Positions 33,696 through 43,229 of a stretch of 64,000 nt of DNA are shown here, piece by piece. The DNA comes from Turnera subulata (Eukaryota > Streptophyta > Magnoliopsida > Malpighiales > Passifloraceae): contig JAKUCV010007264.1 of the NCBI GenBank assembly GCA_028386065.3, forward strand, positions 1,954-65,953, in the 5' to 3' direction. The translations under genes and the position numbers were made by a program. How positions within the stretch are numbered: position 1 is the first letter of the stretch; each line of letters opens with the position of its first letter. The notes under the pieces were generated by a model. It worked only from the letters and a program-made list of their open reading frames with translations, made no database searches and had not been told where the DNA came from.

Positions 33696-36600
33696 TTTTT
33701 TTTTTGAATGAATGGAAATATCATGAACATCAAAAACTTACATCAGATCTTGAGGGCAATCCCTCGCAGTAGAACATTCTGACAGAATAATTCCTTCTAA
33801 AGCAGCAGGAGGAGTGAACATGGAAGTATAACCAAGAGTTAAATCAAAAGCTAGGTGGGCTATCATATCAGCACAATAGTTCGCCTCCCTATAAATAAAA
33901 GTAATAACTACACTCCAATCTCTATCAAAGAGATACCTAATCTCACGGATAAGATCATTCCGTGTACTAGAGGGGGAGGGGTGGATTTAATCCAATCCAC
34001 TGCAGCTGCAGAGTCGGATTCCACGATTACGCCATTCAGGCCTAGCTGCCAAGCAACCTGTAAAGCCCACAGAATCCCCCAGAGTTCGGCTCGGATGGGT
34101 GTGCAACTACCCAGCGAGACCACAAAACCTCTCACCCATCTTCCTTCATCATCACGCAAAATACCGTCCGCCGTTGCGTGGCCAAAGTCTCCTCGCACTG
34201 CTCCATACACGTTGAATTTAAACCAACCTCGGGGAGGGAGTTTCCATGAATGATGGCTGCTCAGATCTCTTTGCGGGTTCAGTTGGGACTTCACCATTAA
34301 ACCCCACCCCGTGTCAAAACTTTTTGCACAAGCAAGGATGGAACATACAGGGTGGTTGCTTTCCGGGTCTTCTTCCTCAAATACCAACTTGTTCCACCAA
34401 TTCCATAATTTCCAGCACGTTGCTGCAAAGATAATGCACCATTCCTTTCTGCCAAACTGATTGTTTAACGGATTGAGATTTTTGAAGAGCCAGGTCTCCA
34501 AGTCGTCCGAAAAGAATTCCCTGCTGTTGTGTGTGTCTAACATGATGCCACTCCAGACTTGCCTAGCATAATCACAGTCGCAGACAACATGCATACACGA
34601 CTCAACCTCAAGGCTACAGCATGGGCAAATAGCTGAGTTTGTCAAGTGTCTATAAGCCCTTTGTTCATTGGTCAGAAGTCGGTTATTTCCTAGCAGCCAC
34701 AAAAAGGAGCAGACCCTGAACGGCCCCTTCCACTGCCAGATTCTCTTCCAGAGCATACTTGCCTGCCCATCAGTTTCATCACACAGACTATTATAGGCCG
34801 ATGCAGTTGAAAAGTTTCCTTTGGGCTCAAAAAACCACTTTAGACCATCTTCTACAGATTCAGGCCTCAGTGGTAGAATAGCCCACAACTTTGCTTTTAT
34901 GGCAGCAGGCAGAAATAACTCAATAATCATCCAGTTCCACTGACCATCATTCAACACAATATCAGCTATTGAATAACGAAGTATGGTATGAGGGACAGGC
35001 TGTATAACATGATCAATGAGCCTTAGCTCTTGATCAACCCATACATCCTGCCAAAAATTTGCCCTCCTTCCGTTACCCACAGCCCACCCGGTCCCAGAAG
35101 TCAACGGTTGCCACACCTCACATATCGCTCTCCAAAGATTAGAGCCCCTTCTCTTTTCCACCAATTGAGGGATAGCTTCCAGATTTTGGATATACTTAGT
35201 ACGTAGTACTTTAGCCCATAAAGCCTCTGGATTTCAAGAAGTCTCCATGCCATCTTCAGGATCAGTGCGTCATTAATTTGCCGCATAGGACGCATTCCCA
35301 GACCCCCTTCTTCTCTTGGTGAGCATAATTTCTTCCAACTTAATAAATGCACTTTTCTTTGATTTTCAGAGCCGCCCCAAATAAACTTCGCTGCAAGGCT
35401 ATCAATTCTGTCACAGATCGATCTGAGGAGCCTACAGGTTTGCATGGTATATGTTGGGAGGGCAGAAATAACCGACTTGGTCAAAGTTATGCGTCCTGCC
35501 AATGAGAGGTGTTTGGATTGCCATCCATTCAGTCTCTGTTGTACCCTCTCAACCAAATGCTCAAAGGTTCTTGTTGTAACTCTCCCGTGAATAACCGGTA
35601 CTCCAAGGTACCTTTCAAGGTTGCTTGTCAACTTGAATCCGAAGGCCCGACTTAAATGCTTCGCTTCCATTTTCTGGATATTAGGGGAGACAAAGATTCT
35701 GGTTTTTTCCTTACTAACTTTTTGGCCCGACCATGAGCAGAAATTTGCAAGGCACTTTGATATGACCTAAACCTGTTCAGGACTTTCTTTGGCGAATAAC
35801 ACTAAGTCATCTACGAAAAATATGTGTGAGAGTGAGGGGCCACCCCTACACAGAGTGATCGGTTGCCAGTGTCCAGACTCCACCTCGCTTTGAATAAGAT
35901 GGCCTAACCTTTCCATACAGAGGACAAACAGATAAGGGGACAAAGGGTCCCCTTGTCTGATGCCTCTGCTAGGTTGGAAATAATCAGAGTTGGAGCCATT
36001 CCAGTTAATGCGTAAAGCTGAGGAAGTAACACGCTGCATAACAAGCTCCACAAATTTAGTTGAGAACCCCGCGTCCAAGAGTGTCTCCTGTATGAAACTC
36101 CATCGTAGCCTGTCATAGGCTTTCTCCAAATCCACCTTAATTGCCATCAAACCCGGTCCTCCTTTCTTCTTTAACCTCATCGTGTGCACCACTTCCTGAA
36201 CTATAACTATGTTGTCTGTAATCTGTCGCCCTGGTACAAAACTGCACTGAGTTTGGGCCACCAAATCATTCAGAAGGGGTTTTATTCTATTGACAAGCAC
36301 TTTTGTCAGCAATTTATAGGTCACGTTACAAAGACCTATGGGCCGAAATTGTTGAATGGAAGTCGGCTCATCCACCTTAGGTATTAAGGCAATTGTTGTT
36401 TAGTTGAAACCTGGATCCCAGGTTTCTCCTGCAGCATAATTCTTGATAAAACTTGAGAGACTTTGGCCCACAGTATCCCACTGTGTTTGATAGAACATAG
36501 CATGGATTCCATCAGACCCAGCTGCTTTCAATGCCCCCATTTGGAGTAGCCCATCTTTCACTTCCTGATCCGAAATTAGAACTGAGAGTTTGCTCATCTT

Positions 36601-37018
36601 CTGTGGATTACCCTGTGGGAAAAACCCAGTGGGTGCCGGTCTTTGTGGTTGGGATGCCTCCTCCATGAAAAGCTGCTCAAAGTGCTCCACCGCCAATTTT
36701 TTTAACTCCTCTTGGTTCTCTACCCAACTGCCACTAGCACTCTTGAATCTGGTGATCCTATTCCTGTTCTTCTTTATGATTGTCGAGGCATGAAAATAAG
36801 AAGTATTTCTATCCCCCGCTTTGATCCACTGACTCTTGGCCCTTTGAGACCAGTAATATTCCTCTTGGAGGAGTACACTATCTAGTTCCAACCTCAGCTC
36901 AATTTCAAGGCTCGACAGGAACTGAGATTTCCTAGTCTCCAAAACTCTCTGTATGCCTGCAATGCAAGAAGTTAATCTCTTCTTTTTTTGCTGAATATTA
37001 CCAAACACTTCTACATTC
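33696..37018 (-). mobile_element. 5'-truncated L1-type LINE (TSD CAATGTTT)
   Basis: CAATGTTT is duplicated at 33688-33695 and 37019-37026; a T-run at the left is the poly-A tail in antisense. The minus strand encodes, in order, the endonuclease-RT linker (37010-36400), RT with YKLLTKVLVNRIKPLL, RGIRQGDPLSPYLF and FVDDLVLFA (36375-35767), post-RT and zf-RVT-type sequence (35670-34560), and RNase H with FKFNVYGA and VIVESDSAAA (34240-33908). In RT the usual YADD/FADD box reads FVDD. Stops or frameshifts near 36395, 35765, 35165 and others break the frame. The endonuclease is missing by 5' truncation. Confidence 0.9.
33908..37016 (-). pseudogene. LINE ORF2 remnant (RT, zf-RVT, RNase H)
   Basis: Four successive open pieces: 37016-36400, 36375-35767, 35670-35101, 35164-33908. 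The largest has 418 codons, from the post-RT region (AVGNGRRANFWQDVWV) through the Cys/His cluster ICPCCSLEVESCMHVVCDCD to RNase H ending near 33908. In RNase H the first catalytic position reads FKFNVYGA instead of the usual N-x-DGA, so an Asp is lost. The first nine codons of the rightmost frame come from the host LTR, not the LINE. It is non-functional. Confidence 0.85.
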
Positions 37019-37103
37019 CAATGTTTGTTAGGCAAATAAGACATATAGCCCTTTTGACATCATCCAAAAAAATCAATTATTTTATATTAGGCATCAACCA
37101 ACA

Positions 37104-37803
37104 AAAGCTTTATTCCATAAACCATAAACCTTAGGATTTTAGGGTTAGGAGTTTACGATTTAGGAGATTAAGCTTTAAAGGTTTAGGATTTTTAGGTTTT
37201 AAGGTTTAAATTTCTAGGATTTAGGGTTCTTAGGTTAGAATTTAGAGCTTTAAGATCTAGGGTTTAAGATTTCTATTTTAATATTTAGTGTTTAGGATTT
37301 GGGAGTTTAGGAATTTAGGACTTAAGAGTTTAGGATTTAGAGATTTATAATATAGGTTTTTTGGGTTTAGGGTTTGTGGTTTAGAGTTTTAGACTTTAGG
37401 GTTTAGGATTTTTAGACTTAGGTTGTTAGGGTTTAGGGTTTTAAAGTTTAAGTTTTACGATTTTTGGGTTTGGGTTTTAAAATTTAATGTTTGAAGTTTA
37501 GGTTTAGTGTCAAAGGTTTAAAATTTTAAATATACAATTTATGGTTTAGTTACAAAAAAAAAAAAGCTCCTAAATTTGCATGAACCCCTCTTGTTAAATT
37601 ATTTTACAAAAATCTAATAATTCAGGGAGTTATTTAGTAAAAAAATAAAAATTCAGGATACCTCTCTTCTTGGTTTTTTTAGTTCGGGGGATTTTTTTGG
37701 TTGAGAAATAAAAAATTTAGGGTATCTTATCTTATTCCGATTTTTTTAGTCAGGGGCTTTTTGTTTCAAACCTGAAGTTCGAGGGGTTAAAAAGTAATTA
37801 ACC
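37104..37803 (-). repeat. Right arm of the foldback element
   Basis: It is the inverted counterpart of 17366-18111: TTTAGGG-type words from about 37120 to 37535, then TIR-like sequence to 37803. Joined at the Sirevirus TSD, the two arms meet in ATAAAGCTTTAT, a perfect 12-bp palindrome. Confidence 0.85.
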
Positions 37804-37814
37804 TAGTTTCAGAT

Positions 37815-38014
37815 TTCACCTAAATCCCCCCAGAGACTTTTTTCAAAACTCGCAAACTTCCCCGAAACACAAAACCCTTCCTTCAACCCTTCTTTCTTCA
37901 CCTCGCTCAGCTATCAAACCGCGCGCCCGTCTCATCGGCGAAATATCAGCAAAAACGGCGTCGGATTCCGGGACGGGGCTCACCTGATTCCGGTTCCCCC
38001 AAGCTTGGCGGATT
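37815..38014 (+). promoter_or_regulatory. Residual 5' region of the PPR gene
   Basis: Only about 200 bases separate the composite element from the PPR start codon. They are CT-rich (CCTTCAACCCTTCTTTCTTC) and look like a 5' UTR. There is no convincing TATA box. Whatever lay further upstream was displaced more than 20 kb away, unless the foldback end supplies promoter activity. Confidence 0.4.
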
Positions 38015-39601
38015 ATGGTTAATAATATGGTGAGGAGATCCTTCTTTTCGTCCCGCATTTTACTCTTCCAGCTGCAACATCTTCGCGTTTTACCTCCAAA
38101 GGTAATTCAACTCTTCCCCCCAATCCTGCTATTGCTATTTGGTTTCAAATTATTATTATTTTTTTTTTCTTACTTGCTTGATCCCGCTGTAAAAGAAAAG
38201 TAGGAATTATATCTCCAGTTTGCGATAAAAGAAAAAGAAGAAGAAGACAAGTTTTTCCCTCTGTAGCCGCATTTGCTGCAACACTGTGTGTATTGATGTG
38301 AAAATTCCCAAGTTGGGTTAGGTTTTCGAAAACCATTTGATAAAAGAGCCACCGAAGCTGGAAAATGTCTACGCTTCCTAGTTATTAATGTGGAACTGTT
38401 TGCTACCCATTTGCCACATTTCTGTTGGAATTCCTATTACGATTTTTGTTTTGTTCGATATATGAATATTAGGGATTGAGAGAGGGAAGTTTTTGGTTGC
38501 ATATATCTTTAAAGAGTAGGTTATGATTGATAATTATGCTTCTAATAACAGACTTGTATCAAATCCATCCCAGTTGCTTCCCATCCGATCTCGCGTCAGT
38601 TTTGTGATGGCACTGAAGTTACTGGTAGTTATAAGGAGCCTGTTACCCAGGCTTCTCATGATGAGGATGTCACGGATGAGAAATTGGATGAGATTCTTTT
38701 CACCATGGAAAAGTCTCCTAGGTCTGGGAGAAAGATATGTAATGTATATGTTGATAATTTATGCAATGCTGGGAATCTTTCTGCTGCTCTTAGGTTGGTG
38801 CAAGCCTTACACGATAGGAACATCATCCTCTCCCTGAATGCTTATGATCGACTTCTTGCTGTAGCCGCTGCGAAATGTGAAATTGACGTTTTGTGCCAGG
38901 TTTTCAAGGATATGATATTCTACTTGGAATGCGTGCCTTCGGCTTCCTTTTTAACTCTTGCCAGGGCCTTTCTAAAGATAAGCGATCATGCTCTGCTTCT
39001 AAGGCTTATCAAAGATGTATCAAAACTGGAAGTTCCGAGAAGCACTGTGGTCCTTAACAGAATCATCTTTGCATTTAGTGAATGTAGGCAGTTTGACAAA
39101 GCTATTACGATATTTGAGCAGATGAAGGATTTGAAATGTAAGCCAGATTTGGTCACATACAATACTGTCTTGGATCTTTTGGGTCGTGCTGGCCGGATTG
39201 ATGAAATGCTCTGTCAGTTTGCTTCAATAAAGGAAAGTGGAATTAAGCCCGATTTCATTTCTTACAACACATTACTAAACCAGTTGAGGAAAGTGGGGAG
39301 ATTGGATTTGTCCTTGGTCTACTTCAAGGAGATGAATGAGAGCGGAATTGAAGCAGATTTGCTTACATATACTGCATTAATTAGGAGTTTCTGCCAATCT
39401 GGAAACATTGAGGAAGCACTGAGGCTTTTCAATGATATGAAGATGAGGCAGGTCCGCCCATCAATTTACATTTATCGATCACTGGTTGATGGTTTAAACA
39501 AAATGGGAAATGTGGAGTTGGCAGCCGCATTTTCGCAGGAGATGAATGCATCTCTTCCGGACTTGGCCGGGCCAAAGGATTTCAAACGAAAAGGCAGGTA
39601 G
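38015..39601 (+). CDS. P-class pentatricopeptide repeat (PPR) protein, two exons
   Basis: Exon 1 is 38015-38101 (29 codons). The intron 38102-38551 has CCAAAG/GTAATT and AATAACAG/ACTTG borders and keeps phase 0. Exon 2 runs 38552-39601, giving about 378 residues. The N-terminus (MVNNMVRRSFFSSRILLFQ...) is basic and without acidic residues, as in mitochondrial or plastid transit peptides. From about residue 185 come 35-residue repeats, for example VTYNTVLDLLGRAGRIDEML, FISYNTLLNQLRKVGRLDLS and LLTYTALIRSFCQSGNIEEA. At least five repeats are clear, with more degenerate ones before them; no E, DYW or SMR domain follows. Such proteins bind organellar RNA for processing or translation. The tail is KDFKRKGR. 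A CAG/GTAGGA at the stop could be an alternative donor. Confidence 0.9.
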
Positions 39602-41956
39602 GAAAGGATTCAAAATCTCAGGATTTTTGCCTTCCGTTGAATCTGCTAAATTCAAAAGCTAGCCCGAGCTAGAACATGTGGTGGAGGTCCTCGTCTTGTC
39701 TTTTAGTCAAAATTGGTATGCTATTTTTTTCCACCCACCTTCTCGTCTGTATCTTCCTATCTTTGTGTGTATTCATAGAATCCATTATTTAAGCATTCAC
39801 ATTTTCCCTGATGTTATATTCTTTGCATCATGAGGATTCAGGACTGCAAATTATTGAATTTCTGGTTTTGGCATGCAGCATGCTTAACTTTCATTTACCA
39901 TGTAGAATGCATTGCCCGTTTGGTATAGAGGTTTAAACCAAAATAATTCACCATTGCACTGGAAGTTTGACCATTTGTCTTTTCATTTTCCAAACAAGTG
40001 ATTTGAAATGTGCAACAGTACATCTATACTGGCAAAACCCAAGGAATGTTGTGGAATTGAATGGTGATCTTCTTTGCTCTTTAGACCACTGTAGCTTTGT
40101 AGAGTATGGTACTCTTTTGCAGCTTCAACCACTAAGACTTGGAGCAGTGTCCTAAGGACAGTTGAGTTCTCTTTGCTTTGAATTTATGGTTCTGTCAAGA
40201 GTTGACTTTAAATCTTTTTCCCAGAGCCCTTCTCTCTTTTTTTCTTCTATTTCTGAAGCCCTGTGCTGACTTGATATAAATGTTTTTCTGTACGATCAGA
40301 TATGAAATATGAATAAATTAAAGTTGTTAGTGCTATACAATAAAAGTATCAGATATGATCCTTTGTTGATTTTTCGGTAATTATTGCGGATGATAGTGTT
40401 TTTACTTATATTTATTATTCCTAACTTGCAAATTCTAGGGCTCTACTGGATTTTTCCATTCCCATACTATTCCGAGGTGGTTATGGTTGATTGATATGAA
40501 GGTGAAGATGAAAGGTAGATGGTACCTGAATGAGTGGCTGTACTAGCTTCTTGCCAATAGTTTTGATAATCAGAATAAGTTTGACACAGCATTGCCTCAG
40601 AACTGTTTTAATAATTGCTCGATTACTAGTGTACCAATGGAATGGGAGAACCATGCTTCAGTCTTGGATCACTTGGGGCACTATGGCAAAGGTATGAAGC
40701 ATAAAATTGTTATTATGTAATTGATTGCAACTCTCAATCCAATTCTTCTTATTATTGAATTTGCATGCAGCCATATGGTTGATATGATGTAGTTCATGTA
40801 ACCTGGACTTGGGTATATCTGATAAAACATTTTTTTCCAACATATACACACATTAACCTGGGGCATCTTTAAAAATTTCCGTTAACCTTTTCTGCCATAT
40901 TGAAAATTCTGTAGCTAAATATATCTACAATGGATATGTGAGGATCAGTGGGGACAGAAAGTAACCTAAGATCTGATTGCTACATGGTAAGTTTTGTACT
41001 GCAAAATATTTAGGAAAAGGAGTTCCTAGGGGGTTTAATTGCTTTTGGAGGTTTATTAGCTCTGTCAACTTTCTAATATATTGTGGCAATTGGGCTAGAC
41101 TTTGCTATGCAAGACATACTTTGGTGCTGAAATTTTATAGTCAATTTTGCAGAAACCTTGTCATAGTGACCGAAAGCCAGAAGATAAATATCAGAATAAA
41201 GAAAGTTCTGTTGTGGTCGTGGATCTTGCTAAACCTGAAATTTGGTGGGACAAAAGAATGCCACGGTTTCAACTTTATACGAGTTCTTGCAAATGCCGTT
41301 GACATTGTCAGGTTGAGGAACATGCGTTTCACGAGCAAACATCACACATATTTCCGTGGACAGTGGTTTCACCAGCTGCTTACCCCAGCGAATGCTTAAC
41401 TTCAGCAGATTTACGTATTTATAAATGGCGTATTGCTGTTGTACGTTTATAGATGGAAGTAATTTATTTAAACCACTGTGGCAAAAGGAGTCGAGCATCT
41501 TGTGTTGGATTTATTTATTCCGTTCCCCAAAATGCACGGGATTTATTCCGTTCCCCATAATGCATTGACTTTGTTGTAATAATGAAAAGGCTTTACAGGT
41601 GCATTACGTTACATCCACTTGCACTTGCATCAGCTGAAGTATAATGATCTCGCATTGATCCTCATCCCACTGCAGAGAACGCCTGTTATCCTTGGATTGG
41701 ATTTGTTGTTTCACCATTATGCATATGGGTGAAGGGTCACATTGACATGAAAGCCTACCCAAATAAATTTTCTTTCTTCAATGAACATAAGCTTTTGTTC
41801 AACCCCTATATCCCTCGCTCTATCTCTCTCTATTTTCATTTTTCTTTCTGTTCAATACATCCGTCAAAAAAAATTTCAGCCTGTTGGGCATTCGTTGTTT
41901 TCTATCTTATGCCAGCCTGTTTGTATATCCTAGTTTATTACCTACCCTGCTTAATA
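39602..41956. other. 3' flank of the PPR gene and intergenic DNA
   Basis: 39602-40320 is probably PPR 3' UTR and downstream sequence, with AT-rich stretches and AATAAA near 40312. 40320-41956 has no supported gene. A 140-codon + frame at 40977-41399 matches no family I know and has no gene-like context. (CT)n-rich sequence lies at 41818-41840. Confidence 0.5.
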
Positions 41957-41964
41957 ACCTTGTG

Positions 41965-43057
41965 TAGGGATGGCAATTTTTCCGGGTCTACCCGATACCC
42001 ACCCGAGACCCGTTTGTATGGGTAGGGTATTACTCGACTTTGACTGGGTAAAAAGAGGGTAGGGTAATACCCGGACCCGAGTTGACCGGGTCTGGGTAGG
42101 GTCTGGGTATGGATATGGGTCTAGGTTCTACCCTACCCGTTAGACCCGGCCCATTATAATATCCTAAAATCCATTACCCTTCTAGAAAAAATAAAGCTAA
42201 CTTTCTTTTTTTTTTTTTAATTCGCTTCACACTCGCCACTGTTGCTTCAGAATCTGCTTTTAGTACCGGTGGTAGATTGGTGAATCCACATCAGAGTAGA
42301 CTTACAACTCAAACTGTGGAAGCTTTGATGTGCACTCAAAATTGGTTATGGGTTGCTGAGGATAAAGGTAAAGAAATTTATATTATTGAAAATTAAAATT
42401 TTTGTTATCACTTTTTTTAACTATTAGTATGATGGGTCACTATAACGTTTTTTTTTTTGTTCAACTTGAAGGAGCAGTAGAGTATTCTACAAATTTTGAT
42501 GATAACGACGTTGATGAACAATCAGGTATTTAATCTTAATTTACATTTAAATTTATTAAAAAAATCTTATTTTTTATATTATTTTTTAATGACATTATAT
42601 TCTTTTTAATTGTATAGGAATCACCGATGAAGAAGATGACGAAGATTAATGCTTGTTGGGATCCTGATAAAGAAGAGGACAAAGTTTAATGCTTGTTTTT
42701 TGGATTTTAAGTTTTAGTTGTGAATTGTTACACGCACTTTAAATTTTTGGTCTTGCTTTTTTTAAAAAAAAATTCTTATGCTTCAACCTTCAACATATTT
42801 CATGGATTATTTATTAATTGGATTATTTTATTGGGTTCTTAATTTTTCCCTTTTTTATATAAATCTTAATTTTTACTTAACGGGTATAACGGGTATACCC
42901 TTACCCAGACCCGATTACCCGTTGGGCAAAAAAATAAAATTTTACCCTACCCGATCTATAATCAATTTATGTTTTACCCTACCCGGTTTAATTAAGGGTC
43001 CGGGTCCGGGTCCGGGTAACACTTACCCTACCCGACCCTACCCAATTGCCATCCCTA
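41965..43057 (+). mobile_element. hAT transposon, deletion derivative (8-bp TSD)
   Basis: Terminal inverted repeats TAGGGATGGCAATT / AATTGCCATCCCTA are flanked by the exact 8-bp duplication ACCTTGTG (41957-41964, 43058-43065), diagnostic of hAT elements. Subterminal regions are rich in ACCCGACCC / GGGTAGGGT words (41985-42170, 42890-43040), the usual transposase-binding context. Only the 3' end of the transposase remains. At 1.09 kb it is far shorter than an autonomous element. Confidence 0.93.
42230..42650 (+). pseudogene. C-terminal remnant of hAT transposase
   Basis: At about 42241-42355 the frame reads VASESAFSTGGR, then RLTTQTVEALMCTQNWL, the conserved hAT dimerisation domain. A GT donor at about 42366 and further short coding-like pieces rich in Asp/Glu (42470-42525, 42617-42648, ending DEEDDED and TAA) suggest the original last exons and introns. 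The catalytic core is absent. Confidence 0.85.
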
Positions 43058-43229
43058 ACCTTGTGTAATGAAGAAAAGAACTAATCGAAAAAAATAATAA
43101 TTTTGTATGATATATATATGCTCTTTTATTCATCAAATTTATTGCTAAAGCATACAAACAACTCTAACAGGTGCAAATGAAAAATAAGTAAAAAAAGAAT
43201 TAAGTAATAGGTAAACCCAATTAACCCTA

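Larger units (their letters stand above)
18112..37103 (-). mobile_element. Sirevirus-type Ty1/copia retrotransposon, pol deleted, with nested inserts
   Basis: The LTRs are at 18112-20587 (plus 26822-26825 beyond the nested copia element) and 31291-37103 (less the nested LINE): 2480 and about 2482 bp, highly similar, with TGTTGGTTGATGC...GGGCCTACA termini on the minus strand. The TSD is AAAGT/AAAGC (18107-18111, 37104-37108; one mismatch). The internal part (26826-31290) has a PBS (31288-31277), a decayed gag (31234-29296) and GGGGGAG-type purine tracts near 27010 and 26870, a feature of Sireviruses. Protease, integrase, RT and RNase H are absent, so it is non-autonomous. The lineage rests on gag features (two zinc knuckles and the KYIWVPKG and IKWVPK motifs). 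Confidence 0.85.
31291..37103 (-). repeat. Sirevirus 5' LTR, interrupted by a LINE
   Basis: It is colinear with 18112-20587: the same foldback MITE (about 32440-33410) and the same ends. The intact counterpart site in the left LTR reads AAAACAACGTTTGTTAGG, showing where the LINE entered. Confidence 0.85.
17366..37803. mobile_element. 20.4-kb composite: foldback/MULE carrying a Sirevirus, copia and LINE
   Basis: The outer ends are inverted: GGTTTACTTCTTACCCCCTTC on the left matches the reverse complement of the right end, GGTTAATTACTTTTTAACCC. Similarity continues through about 700 bp on each side. TAGTTTTCAGAT (17354-17365) and TAGTTTCAGAT (37804-37814) are near-identical flanks, an 11-12-bp TSD of Mutator-like size. 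Without its inserts the foldback would be about 1.44 kb. Everything inside is later insertion: Sirevirus at the centre, copia and LINE within the Sirevirus. The right end lies about 210 bp before the PPR start codon. Confidence 0.85.

Noticed and set aside
40977..41399. 140-codon open frame downstream of the PPR gene
   Set aside because: No family resemblance, no coherent domain or splice structure, and ordinary AT-rich intergenic composition.
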